Assembly: GCA_034770075.1 (NCBI GenBank)
Contig: CM068383.1
Coordinates: forward strand, 11,063,778 to 11,127,777
DNA length: 64,000 nt
Direction: 5' to 3'
Origin: Aralia elata
Lineage: Eukaryota > Streptophyta > Magnoliopsida > Apiales > Araliaceae
Shown: positions 49,258 through 61,127 of the stretch, one piece after another
How positions within the stretch are numbered: the stretch's first letter is position 1
Layout: every line of letters begins with the position of its first letter
Position numbers and translations under genes: made by a program
Notes under the pieces: generated by a model
What the model saw: the letters and a program-made list of their open reading frames with translations, nothing else
The model's database searches: none
Told to the model about the DNA's origin: nothing

Positions 49258-49882
49258 AATGATAGACTCCACGGCACGCTTGCGTGAGGTGGTCGTCGCC
49301 CGGATCGTTTCCAGCAAGTTATGAAGGTGGAACGCTCACAACACCTTAACCCTTCGCCTATATTGAGACGAGAACCTTGGTATAATTGCTTTACGCTAGG
49401 AAGCTTGCGTTGAATGGACACCAACGACACCTTGACCACTCGCTTATATGTAAGCGGTAATCTTCGTACAATCGACGATTGATGGTTCGGTAAAATGACG
49501 CCACAAACAACTATGATATGTTGAATGATAAGTCGATAATTGAATCTTAAGAATACTAAGAAAATAATCTAGGAATTCTTAAAGAACCAAAAGATGAGAA
49601 GAATCTCACAATAATTTCATTAATCAAAAGTAATCTTAATAATGTTATGTACATAAGCCATGTATCCTACTTATACTAATAACATAGAAACCCTAATCCT
49701 ATAAGGAAACAAGAATTTGAATGGAAATAGAAATCCTAACTAAACACCATATGGAAATCAAAACATATCTAATAAATATCCTAATTACAATAGAAATCTA
49801 TAAGATATAATGAATTCCCAAAAACTAAGGAAGAAATCTGCCAAAAATCGCGTGCCTCGAAAAACGCGCCAACCAATTTTCC

Positions 49883-50047
49883 GTGTTCTCGCCGGGGCGA
49901 GAAAATTGAACTGGGACTTCTCGCCGAGGCGAGAATGGACAGTAACTTCTTTGCCGGGGCGGATCAATTTGGGCCGGGGCAAGCTTGGACAGTAAGTTTC
50001 TCGCCGGGGCGAGAATTTTGGAATTGGTTTTCTCGCCGGGGCGAGAA
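49883..50047. repeat. Hairpin array inside the 5' LTR
   Basis: Counterpart of 44938-45107 with four to six base differences, some of which restore or break individual stems (for example CGCCGAGGCG here). Confidence 0.9.
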
Positions 50048-50456
50048 CTCTGAATCCCAACTTCTGAATTTTGCTTCCGTGCAATCCAACCTCGTATTGT
50101 CCCATGATATAACATAACCTCTTCAGCTTTCTTGGACATCCATAACGCCGTATGAACGCTAATCCTTCCATTAAATGACAAATATCTTCATTAATGATTA
50201 GACGATACAAACGAATATGATGAACACTATCTCGAACGCTTGACTTGCATTGATTTGGTCTTACTACATAGATCGTATCTAGCAATCCCAAATCACATGA
50301 ATGGCCCTCTCCTCGATGTTCATATGACTTGAGCTCCAATGTACACCTCCTTGAGTAGATTCTCGCCCAATTACTTGAATTCGTTTGTTGAACCCTCGAA
50401 GCTTGAGTTGAGTCGACGATGTCCGATGCAAGCCTGATCAGGATTGTATCAAGAAC

Positions 50457-51396
50457 TCAAAATCTTGTTGATTTGATAAATGAGGTAATTCCAAATTCTA
50501 AGAGTAACTTTCACTGGTCATTTGGTCATACCAATAGATAACAAGTTCAAGAAACTATAAAGTTTAAGAATGGAATGCATATTGTAAAATTTCCAAGCAA
50601 GACTACCTTTTTAGTTTAATATATTTGGCAATAACAAATATGGCATGATCGTCAATGACTTACAAACTCCTCATGTTAAGATAGACCTTATACGAAACAC
50701 CCTCTTCTTAAGATGATAAAATAGTATTATGTGTGGGAAAAGGAACTTTAGATTACCTTTTAAGTAAACATGTTGAAGTCCAGACTCCAGCAAGCTGCTT
50801 CACTTATTGTAGACGTAAATGGTGCGAACAATTGCCAAATTTTCCCCGTTTTCTCAAAAATGGTCGTGGAGAAATGTATTCGTGATTACAAAATCTCTTG
50901 CATGCTTTCCACTAGAGCAATGAATCTCGCAAGTTTTCAATATTTAGCAGCAAATATTACAGATAATGCCGTGAGCAACTGCCTTGTTGCAGAGAATGAT
51001 TTAAGCTTATAACCCCAATTCCATTAAGAGGGTTACCATGGAACTCTTATTGCCCTGCGCTCCGCGTACAATGTACTATTGTTCTGAAATGTGGTACAAG
51101 AACTAATTACCTTGTGCATTCTACTAAAGGTAGTGCTCCTCGTACCCAATTTGGTTCCACGTACCCAGGCGATCAACGTTCCTGGTAAACCATGCATCAC
51201 AATGTGAAGTGCCCTATTTTTGATCAAGTAACTCTTCATTTCATCAATCAACATGTAACACGATCTAGCTTTTGGAAGTGTATTACTATTGCTAGATTTT
51301 ATGAATCTCTGAAGTGTTCATCACTTGCCAGCCAACTGTACAGACCAGTTTAACAGTAACTGTCATATTCACTTACCTTCTCTCATCTACCCTAAT
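50457..51396. other. Intergenic DNA downstream of the PPR pseudogene
   Basis: No gene supported. Frames here show no recognisable family. Part may be the old PPR 3' UTR. Confidence 0.5.
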
Positions 51397-52389
51397 TCAA
51401 AAAATGTCACTTTGTCTCAGGTGTGCAAGATTTCTCAAATGACTACTCATTTCATCAAGTAACGTGTATATCTCTTTAGCCTTTGGGTGTGCTTTATCGC
51501 CTTTCCGAAATTCATAAACCACACCATCCAGTTCAATTAAACTACACCCAGGACTCTTCTTCATGTTCCACTCTTTCATTATCTTTCTCAATTTTAATGC
51601 TTCCCACCATCTATTTGAGGAGGAATATATATTCGACATGAGTATATAAGCACTATCTCTCTCAGACTCTATTCTTTCAAGTCTTTCCATTACACTTTTC
51701 CCAAGCTCAACATTTCCATGGATCCTGCAAGCTCCTAGTAATGCTCCCCAGACAAAGGCATCAGGCTCAATTGGCATTTCTCGAATGAACTCCTCTGCTT
51801 CACTAATAAACCCTGCACGACCCAAAAGGTCCACCATGCAGCTATAGTGCTCCAATTGAGGTTTAAGGTTGTACACGTTGGCAAAATGCTTACGCCCATT
51901 TTCCACAAGTCCCACATGGCTACATGCCATGAGGACACCTACATATGTCACATCATTTGGTTCAATGCCCATTTTAGGCATCTCTGAGAAGATTTCAAGT
52001 GCCCTTTCTCCTTGCCCATTCATGGCTAACCTAACGATCATGGTTGTACAAGTATATACATCTCTGTACTTTATGCCCTTAACACTCTAAAGGCTTTATC
52101 AATGTTTCCGCACTTTGCATACATGTCTATAAGTGCATTCCCTAGAAAACCCTCAGCCTTAATATGATTTTTGTCAATGTATGCATGAACCCATTTCCCC
52201 AGATCAAGTCCCCTTAAATTAGCACACGAGTTGAGCACACCAACTAAAGTAACATTATCGGGTTTGACACCACTGCTCTGCATCTTCCTGAACAGAGTCG
52301 AGGCTTCCCTAAACTCTCCTTGTTGAGCCAAACCCGATATCATGGAATTCCAAGAAACCACATTTTTCACAGGCATCTCATTAAAGACC

Positions 52390-55300
52390 TGTAAGGTGAT
52401 TAAGTTAGTTAGCCAAGGTCATCTATGTCTTTTATTATTTTTATGAGTGGGCAAGTCAGTCTTTTCCTTTCCATTACATTTCTTCAGCTTGTTGCTCTGT
52501 TAGTAAGTTGTTAGGAATCACATGGCTGAGTGGGTATCCAATCTAGGCTCACGTGAAGGAGTATATATGTAATGTACTCATTGCAGCAGGGCATTATGAA
52601 TAAAAATATGAAATTGTTCCTTTCAAAACTCTCTGTTTCTGTCTGATCCTTCCTCCATTTCTACTCCCTCCTTCTGATTCTATCTAACTCTTCCCTCAGT
52701 TCTTGTGAATTAATGTTGCTGCTCGCCTAAGTAACTACTGAACTCATCAGCTTGTTACAAATTGGTATCAGAGCCACTACCGATTCCAACCATGGCTAAT
52801 AATACCTAGAGAATTACTAATCTGGAAAGCTATGTCAGTAATCAGGCCAGCTCCCTTCAGCAGCTGCAGACCCAGCTGAATGACTCTGTTAGTAGTTTGA
52901 AGCTGGATTTCGAGGACAGACTCAATCAAAAGATGGAGCAAAAGATGAGGGGTTTTGAAGCACTGCTTGCAGTAAGATTACCGCCACCACCGAACAACAC
53001 AGGTAATTTAAAAAATCCAACTGGTTCAATTTTGGGGACTTTTGAGACTGTGGGTTCTGATGATAAAGGTACTGGAGGAATATTCAAATCCATCAAATTT
53101 GAATTCCCCAAATTTGATGGTAGTAACCCTAGAAATTGGATTAGAAAATGCAATAAACTCTTCTCTTATCATTCAGTGGCTGATAACCATAAACTTCATT
53201 TAGCCACTATGAACTTGGAAGGAGAGGCTGAAGAGTGGTATGCAGGGTTCGTTCATGGTGGACCTCAAGTGACTTGGGATGGGTTTATAGAAGAGGTAGT
53301 GGCTAGGTTCAGCCCTGAAACTCTTATAAATCCCATAGGTGAACTAAAGAATTTACAGCAGTGTGGCTCGGTGGATGACTACAGGAAGAGATTTGAAGAA
53401 TTGAAGGGTTGGACCTTGCTCAGAAATCCTTCTCTGAATGAAGCTTTCTTCATAGATTTCTTCCTAGGGGGATTGAAGGAGGAAATAAGGTTGGGAATCC
53501 AAGAATTAAAAATTTCCACCCTTAAAGAGCTTATTAGAATGGCTAGGGTCGAAGAAGCAAAGCTGGATGCATGGCTTAAAAGGAGCAGGATGGGGCTTAA
53601 AATAGGGGGCCCTGGTAGTCAATTGAGAACCAGTCCAATGCTTGGAAACAAACCAGCAGGAGTGGTTTCATCAGGAGTTAGTAACACTGTTATACATAGT
53701 ATGGAGTTTGGGAAGAATTTGCCTATTAGAGGATTAACCAGGGAGCAACTAGCAGAAAAGAGGAGGAAGAAATTGTGTTATTCTTGTGATGAGCCCTATA
53801 CTGTGGGACATCAATGCAAGAAACCTCACCTATTTTTGATGTTACCTTCTCAAGAATGCTATGACAATGAAGAAGAAGTGGGGGGCTGCTGTGAAGAGGA
53901 AAAACCTCCAGATGATAATGAATGTAAAGTACATGAGGCTCATATCACCCTACATGCTTTGTCAGGACACAGGGTTAATAATACTATCAGAATTTTGGGA
54001 ATGGCAAATGGAAAGAGTCTAAGGATATTGATTGACAGTGGAAGTACAAACAACTTCCTAGATCCTCAAGCTGCCAAAAGGATCAGGGCTTCCACTCAAA
54101 ATACTAAACCTATGACAGTCTCTGTAGCTGATGGATTTAAGGTAGAAAGTTTGCAGGAATGTACACAGTTGTCTTGGTCAGTTCAAGGGGAGTCTTTTGT
54201 TACTGACTTTAGAGTCCTGCCCTTGGGGGGAATAGATGTTGTTCTGGGTGTGCAATGGCTTAGGCACTTCAACCCAGTTACTTTTGACTTTGATCAACTC
54301 CAGTTATCATTTATGAAGGACAATAAGGCAATAGTACTCAAGGGTGAATCAGATGCGGTTACTCCTACTGTTCAGCTCATGTCTCCTGGGGAGTTTCAGC
54401 AGGCCTTGAATGCAGCAACACATGGGTATTTTAGTTACTTCTTTGGGATGAATTCTAATGCCCCTGACAACGCAGAACAACCCCTTGGTAACTTGGAGTC
54501 TGACTTAGTTAATGAAAGAAATAAGGACTGCTGTCAGTTGGAAAAAGTGTTGCAGGATTTTTCTGAGGTGTTTAAGGAACCACAAGGGCTGCCACCAGAT
54601 AGAGCACACAATCACCACATCAATTTAAAAGAAGGAAGTCAACCAGTTAACCTGAGGCCATATAGATACCCTTATGTGCAAAAAGAGGAGATTGAGAATA
54701 TTGTAAACGAAATGATGACTTCGGGGATCATTCAGCCAAGCACAAGCCCCTATGCTTTTCCAGTTCTACTGGTAAAGAAACAAGATGGAGCCTGGAGGAT
54801 GTGTGTAGATTATAGATCCTTAAATGAGATGACAGTTAAGGATAAATTCCCCATTCCGGCTATTGATGAGCTCCTAGATGAACTACATGGTTCTAGATGG
54901 TACTCCAAGTTGGACCTCAGATCAGGTTATCACCAAATCAAGGTACACCCACCAGATATCCCTAAAACTGCCTTTAGGACACATACTGGACATTTTGAGT
55001 TTTTAGTCATGCCATTTGGGCTCACTAATGCTCCAGCCACCTTTCAATCCCTAATGAACCATATCTTTAAGCCTTATTTGAGGAAGTTTATCCTAGTCTT
55101 CTTTGATGATATATTAGTATATAGTCCCAGTTATGAAGAACACCTTAAACATCTGCAATTAACCCTACAGCTGCTCAAAGATAACACTTTATATGCTAAA
55201 AGGAGTAAGTGCCTCTTTGGTACAGAACAAGTTCAGTATCTGGGACACATCATTACCCCAAATGGAGTAGCCACTGACCCTGAGAAAATCGGTTGCATGA

Positions 55301-57756
55301 AAGAATGGCCAATTCCTCAGAACATTAGAAGTCTAAGGGGAATTTTGGGCCTTACTGGCTATTACAGAAGGTTCATCAGAAACTACGGCCTTATTAGTAA
55401 ACCTTTGACTGATTTATTGAAGAAGAATAATTTTCAATGGAATGATAGTGCTACTACTGCTTTCTTCTCTTTGAAAAATGCTATGATGAGAGCACCAATC
55501 CTAGCTATGCCCAATTTTACTCTACCCTTCACTTTAGAAACTGATGCTTCCTATTTTGGCTTGGGAGCAGTTTTGATGCAACAAGGGAAGCCTATAGCTT
55601 ATCTAAGCAAGGCCATATCTCCTAAACACTTAGGTTGGTCCACTTATGAGAAGGAATTAATGGTTGTGGTTTATGTTGTTAACAAATGGAGGCACTACTT
55701 GCTTGGGAATAAGGTGTTAATTAAGACTGATCATCATAGTCTTAAGTACTTGCTTGATCAAAGAATCACTACCATTAACCAACAAAAGTGGATCACCAAA
55801 TTGATGGGTTTGGATTATGAGATCGTGTATAAAAAGGGCAAAGAAAATCTGGCAGCAGACTGCCTATCTAGACAAATACCAGGCCATGATTCTGAGCCAA
55901 GCTGCTTAGCCCTATCTGCTTGTATTCCCCACTGGATAATGGAAATTGTACAATCTTGGGAGTCTGATCAAGGGCTTAAGGATTTAATATTGCAGCTCCA
56001 GTTAGACCCTCAGTCACTACCTGGTTATTCTTTTCAAAATGGAAGATTGAAGTTCCAAGGCAGGTTGGTAGTTGGCCCAAATGATGCATTAAAGGCTAAG
56101 CTCCTATCTGAATTCCATGAATCTCCTATTGGGGGTCACTCGGGTATCACAGGTACATATGAAAGGATAAATAAATATTTTTTCTGGTCCAATATGAGGA
56201 GTGATGTTACTCAGTTTGTTAAAAGCTGTGATGTGTGCCAACAAAACAAGCATGAAACTGTGGCCCTTCCGGGACTATTACAGCCTTTGCCCATTCCAGA
56301 TAAGCCATGGGAGGATATATCCATGGATTTTATTGAAGGATTACCAAAGTCAAAAGGGCATACAGTTATATGGGTGATAGTTGATAGGCTAACCAAGTAT
56401 GGTCATTTCATTCCTCTTTATCATCCTTTTTCTGCTGCAGATTTGGCTCAGGTATACATTGAACAAATTTATAAACTACATGGTTTTCCCTCCTCTATTG
56501 TGTCTGATAGGGATAAAATCTTCATCAGTCTGTTTTGGCAATCATTGTTCAAACTGGTGGGGACAAAACTTCACTTAAGCACTTCATACCACCCCCAAAC
56601 TGATGGCCAGACAGAAAGGCTCAACCAAGTGCTTGAATGTTATCTCAGATGCATGACTACAAATAGACCTAATAACTGGACCATTTGGTTGCCTCTAGCA
56701 GAATTCTGGTATAATTCTCATTACCACAGTGGGCTTAAGGTGTCTCCTTTTGAAGCCCTATATGGTTACAAGCCTCCTCATCTCAACTTCCATTAATTTG
56801 GCCAAATTAAGGACCCTACTACCAAGTCATTTTGCAAGGATAAAACTCAACAATTGCAGTTATTAAAGCAGAATTTGACAGCAGCTCAGTCTAGGATGAA
56901 AAATTATGTTGATAAAGCAAGGAGTGAAAGGACTTTCTTGGTGGGAGATTGGGTATACTTGAGGATTAAACTATACAAACAATCTACTATTACTCAAACT
57001 AAATTTGGAAAGCTTCTTCCCAAATATTTTGGCCCCTACCAGGTTATAGAAAAAGTGGGAAAAGTAGCCTATCGACTCAGTTTACCAACTCAAGCTAAGA
57101 TCCATCCTGTGTTCCATGTGTCTCTTTTGAAGAAGAAGATTGGTTCCAAGCACATTAGTTCTGCAATCCTACCCCATCTAGATGAACATGGCCAATTCTT
57201 GGTGGAGCCTATGGCTATTCTAGACAGGAAGATGATTAAGAAAAACAATGCAGCTTCAGTTGAGGTTCTGGTGCAGTGGTCCAATACTTTGCCTGATGAA
57301 GCAACTTGGGAGGACTGGGATGAGTTCCATAAGAAATTCCCTCATTTCCAACCTTGAGGACAAGGTTGTTTTTATGGGGGGTAGATTGTAAGGTGATTAA
57401 GTTAGTTAGCCAAGGTCATCTATGTCTTTTATTATTTTTATGAGTGGGCAAGTCAGTCTTTTCCTTTCCATTACATTTCTTCAACATGTTGCTCTGTTAG
57501 TAAGTTGTTAGGAATCACATGGCTGAGTGGGTATCCAATCTAGGCTCACGTGAAGGAGTATATATGTAATGTACTCATTACAGCAGGGCATTATGAATAA
57601 AAATATGAAATTGTTCCTTTCTAAACTCTCTGTTTCCGTCTGATCCTTCCTCCATTTCTACTCCCTCCTTCTGATTCTATCTAACTCTTCCCTCAGTTCT
57701 TGTGAATTAATGTTGCTGCTCGCCTAAGTAACTACTGAACTCATCAGCTTGTTACA
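52390..57756 (+). mobile_element. Young, nearly intact Reina-like chromovirus (Ty3/gypsy)
   Basis: Both LTRs are 370 bp (52390-52759 and 57387-57756) with about 5 differences. The ends are TGTAAGGTG and TTGTTACA. The target duplication AGACC is perfect (52385-52389 and 57757-57761). The primer site TTGGTATCAGAGCC at 52762-52775 fits initiator Met tRNA. A polypurine tract (ATGGGGGGTAGA) ends at the 3' LTR. Length 5.4 kb with short LTRs and a chromodomain-like C-terminus fits the Reina clade. Inserted antisense into the PPR gene. Confidence 0.97.
52792..57357 (+). pseudogene. Gag-pol polyprotein with two in-frame stops
   Basis: A single frame of 1522 codons from ATG at 52792 is broken only by TAG at 52807 and TAA at 56794; the longest open part is 52897-56796. 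Order: Gag (DGSNPRNWIRKCNKLF, EEWYAGF) at about 53110-53570; Cys/His knuckle CYSCDEPYTVGHQC at about 53776; protease LIDSGSTNNFL at about 54030; reverse transcriptase with WRMCVDYRSLNEM and active site VFFDDILVYS at about 55096; RNase H (LETDASYFGLGAVL, DHHSLKYLL); integrase zinc finger (GGHSG...CDVCQQNK) and core (DISMDFIEGLPK, SDRD, SYHPQTDGQTERLNQ); and a chromodomain-like end (VLVQWSN...ATWEDW) after the second stop. All catalytic motifs look intact. Confidence 0.93.
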
Positions 57757-58775
57757 AGACCTTACGAGCAAAATCAGCACCACCACATTTCAAGTACATA
57801 TCAACCAACGCATTTCCAACAAACACATCAAAATTAACATTATTATCATGCATATACTTGTGTATTTTCCTCACCAAACTCAAATCTCCTAATTTTGCAC
57901 ACGCAGAAAGCACTACCACCATTGTCATTTCATCACCTCTAAAATTTCCTTTACAAATCTCAAAAAACACCTCTACCCCTTCTTTCCAATATCCCATTTG
58001 CACATAACCTTGAATCAACATCGTCCATGAAGCCAAATCCCATTCAGGACTTTCATCGAACACCTTCCTAACTTTGTCAATAACACCACAAACCGCATAC
58101 ATCCTCATCGAGTTGTTCATAACATACAAATTTGAGACCAACCCATTTTTAATCACATGTGCATGAACCTCTTCACCTTCTCTCAGCGCATCGCACGCAA
58201 TTGCGTACATGCCTTGAAAACAAAAGGGTATGTGTAATTATCAGGAACTAAGCCTTTTACAAGTAATTCAATAAAAACTACGAGAGCAATCAATGAATCA
58301 TTACCTTTCTTTGAACTCGAAAAACATCTTATAATGGCATTGTATACACTAATATCTGGATTGGGTAATTTCGCAAACAGAGAGTATGCATAACTGAGGT
58401 CACAGCAAGAAGATGAAATGGAACAGATAAATATGAATTTGGTGTAAATGAGTTGTTGGGATTGGAGGGGTATACTTGTTTTGATGTAAAACGAGTGGAT
58501 TTGTTTGAGTTCTTGTATGGATTTGTAAGATTGGAGCTTGTGAAGAATAGAGAATTCTGGGGTATTAGTGGTATGTGGGTTTGCTATTGAAGATGAAGGA
58601 GAATAAGTCATGAATTTTTCCATTTTCTGAATTTTGAATGGATAAAGACTCAGCAGTGACTAGTGAGCATATATGAGATAAAAAAGTCCGATGGGGGAAA
58701 GGTAGTTATGTTAGTTTCCGTATGGTAAAATAAATATTTCTATTTGCTTCTTGTTCTATTTATTTGGGGGGAATC

Positions 58776-58990
58776 ACTCCATCCGTTTCAAATTACAAGA
58801 TAGACTATTGATTTTCAAGTTTCATTAACAAGAAAAAAATAAATCTTATAAATCATATAAAATCATATAAATCTATGCCATATTTTGAATTGTAAAATAT
58901 ATTTTATAAAATTAATAATGATCTTATATTTTAATTATATTTTAAGAACAGAAAGACTATATTATTTTTAATATTATCGTTAAAGACGGA
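58776..58990. mobile_element. Possible decayed Stowaway-like MITE upstream of the PPR pseudogene
   Basis: The left side resembles a weathered terminus (CACTCCATCCGTTTCAAATT). The right side has only GACGGAAT. The interior is AT-rich. Weak. Confidence 0.3.
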
Positions 58991-59072
58991 ATCAAGTTCA
59001 GTTGGGTTGTTGGGGGACGGACGGATAGAAGTATATCCTAAACTACAAGAAAATATTTACTCGATCAATAAG

Positions 59073-59925
59073 TCTAGGCGGACCTTTTTTTTGACAGAAA
59101 ATTTGGACTGGTGGGTCCAATTTTTCACTCATACCTTTTTTTTATTTTTTTTCTACTTCACTCCTTTCTCTCTCTTTCTCAATCTCTCCGTTTTTTTCTC
59201 AAAATTTATCTCTTTCTCATTCTATACAGTTATCAATTTTTCCTCTTCTTTTTTTGTATTTTCTTTTTTTCTTACTCTATCAATAAATTGAGACGAGTTC
59301 CTTTTTATCTCATGATAATATACATGTTTATCATTTATACCAAATTTTATTATTGTCAACTAAATTTTATTTATTTTACTTATTTAATGTTAATCCATCA
59401 ATTTTTTTTACTTATTTAATACATTTTTTCAAAAAAAAAGTTTAAAAAGTTTATTTAATATTTTTTTGGGCAATCTTAAACATTGAAGAAAAAATATTAA
59501 ATAAGTAAAAAAAATTAATTTTTTTTCAATGTTTAAGATTGTCAAAAAAATATTAAATAAACTTTTTAAACTTTTTTTGAAAAATATATTAAATAAGTAA
59601 AAAAAATTGATGGATTAACATTAAATAAGTAAAAAAAATAAAATCTAGTTGACAATAATAAAATCTGGTATAAATGGTAAGCATGCACATTATTATGAGA
59701 TAAAAAGCAACTCATCTCAATTTATTGATAGAGTAAGAAAAAAGAACAGACAAAGAAAGAAGAGAAAAAATTGATAAGTGCATAGAGTGAGAAAAAGAGA
59801 TAAATTTGGAGCGAAAAACGGAGAGATTGAGAAAGAGAGGAAGGAGTGAAGTAGAAAAAAAAAGTATGAGTGGAAAATTGGACCCATCAGTCCAATTTTC
59901 TGTCCAAAAAAAGGGTCCGCGTAGA
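59073..59925. mobile_element. 853-bp foldback element with arms over 400 bp
   Basis: The left arm (59073 to about 59488) is nearly the inverse of the right arm (about 59525-59925), leaving a loop of roughly 36 bases. Termini are TCTAGGCGGACC and, inverted, TCTACGCGGACC. Arms include GTCCAATTTT near the ends and AATCTTAAACATTGAA by the loop. No clear target duplication and no coding capacity; Phe-rich frames only reflect the pyrimidine tracts. A transcript through it would form a very long hairpin. Confidence 0.88.
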
Positions 59926-60753
59926 AGCACTCTTACTGGATTGACATTTTTGTATTGCTCATCAGTTTTTGTTCACGTTATCTAAGAGTACCGACATTCA
60001 CACAACCATAAGTTTGTCCAGAGCTATAGAAATTTGGTGCAGTTTGTCAATAGATTTTGACCGAATAAGATCTATTTTACATCATATAAAAGGATTCCTT
60101 AGTTTGGGCCGAAGAGAAAATGTCACTCGATCATTACCAAACTAACTACAATCTTTTCTCTCTGCGATAATCCCACTAGAGCGTCTTCTACTTTTAACAA
60201 CCATGAACTAGATAAGAATCATTCTCAACAAGTCTATAAGAAGTTATCTCATTTTTTTCAGTGGGTCAGGGGAGAGGCCAAAGATCTATATATACGTTTC
60301 AACGCAATTTTCCTCATAAAAAATGATTGTTTTGAGGTCTTGGGTAGGAGGTTTCAGCCCATGACTGGCCTAAAAAGAGGTTTAGCTGTGTCGTAGGCTT
60401 CAAATTGAGCTCAATCCTCCATAGGTGTGCTTACGCCAAAGTACATGGAGTGGAACCAGCTCTCAAGAGTCAAGACCTCTGCCATTTCTCCCATCCCTTG
60501 GGGTCTCATCTCAACTGGTGTGCTAATGTAATCTTCATTACTGAACAAAGACGATGTTATATCCATTGTATCAGTTGAAGAGTGTCATTATATATACCTC
60601 ATGATGAACTAATAAATTCTTGAGGATTTTGCAAAAATCTTGGTATATCCGGGTGTCCTAAATTTAAAATACAGCGGACAATGAACAGCGTTTTCACTAG
60701 TCAAAAAGTAAATCATCATTCTTCATTAAATCACATGATATGCATACAAGATT
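59926..60753. other. Intergenic DNA
   Basis: Moderate GC and no recognised frame. Probably includes the 3' flank of the LYR-family gene. Confidence 0.5.
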
Positions 60754-61098
60754 CTAGTCCAAAACATTGTTCAAGACAACATACACAATGAATAACGGAG
60801 GAAAGACGACTCTTAGTGACTGAAAACTAAATTTCACTGTATATATTTTGGAATTTCGCCTAAGGGACAGAGAGTACTCAGCTGCATCAATAAGATCATC
60901 AACATTGTGGAGGGATCGCTCCTCAGAAGCCAGCATGAAGATGGCACGAACCTCAGCTTTCTTGGACAGTCTTGCAGCCAAGTTCAGAGGTAAATGGGGT
61001 GAGTTGAGGCTCCTCAATATTTGGCGACACAAAGATAAAACCTGCCCTCTGTTTCTAGCCAAATTCTTAGCCGTTGCCCATATCAAACCTTTAGCCAT
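60754..61098 (-). pseudogene. Decaying LYR-motif (Complex1_LYR-like) protein gene
   Basis: LYR proteins are small mitochondrial factors that work with acyl carrier protein in Fe-S and respiratory-complex assembly. From ATG at 61098 the frame gives 114 residues: MAKGLIWATAKNLARNRGQV, then LSLCRQILRSLNSP, LNLAARLSKKAEVRAIFML, and EERSLHNVDDLIDAAEYSL. The signature L-Y-R is L-C-R here. At about 60857 the frame departs from the family: the next frame reads EIPKYIQ then a stop at 60834-60836, which is how plant members end. Instead this frame runs on for about 25 unrelated residues. A small deletion is the likely cause. A hAT element sits 29 bases upstream of the ATG. It could still be expressed, but three changes point to decay. 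Confidence 0.72.
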
Positions 61099-61127
61099 TT
61101 TTAACCACTTCACCTATCAAATGTGAT

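Larger units (their letters stand above)
44315..50451 (-). mobile_element. Young gypsy-like LTR retrotransposon with 1192-bp LTRs
   Basis: Minus-strand orientation. 5' LTR 49260-50451 and 3' LTR 44315-45506 have identical length and about 18 differences by eye. The target duplication AGAAC is perfect (44310-44314 and 50452-50456). LTR ends on the minus strand are TGATACAATCC and GGAGTCTATCA. A primer site TGGTATCAAAGC (initiator Met tRNA type) is at 49246-49257, and a purine tract at about 45507-45525. The interior codes for one long frame with a single stop (see 46643-48811 and 45431-46633). Integrase and RNase H are not recognisable. It is probably non-autonomous despite its size. Confidence 0.95.
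51397..58623 (-). pseudogene. PLS-class, E-type PPR gene broken by two frameshifts and an LTR element
   Basis: PPR proteins of this class bind organelle RNA; E-type members mostly serve C-to-U editing. The 5' part is 57757-58623 (start ATG at 58623) and the 3' part 51397-52389 (stop at 51397). Together they give about 618 codons, a normal length. PPR signatures include YNAIIRCFSSS, WTMLIQGYVQMGYWKEGVEV, NVVSWNSMISGLAQQGE, DNVTLVGVLNSCANL, and the E motif region SPGCSLIELDGVVYEFRKGD. Breaks: a frameshift at about 58185-58195, where roughly five extra bases would explain it; the chromovirus at 52390-57756; and a loss of one base at about 52070-52076. Reading across the insertion via AGACC restores frame locally (ARKV/FNEMPVKN), so the element landed in exonic sequence. 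No DYW domain is present. Confidence 0.92.

Noticed and set aside
52762..52775. Initiator-Met tRNA-like sequence
   Set aside because: Only the retroelement primer-binding site; no tRNA cloverleaf around it. The same holds at 49246-49257 and just after 18416.
59007..59419. Phe/Leu/Ser-rich frames resembling membrane proteins
   Set aside because: Explained by pyrimidine tracts in the left arm of the foldback element.
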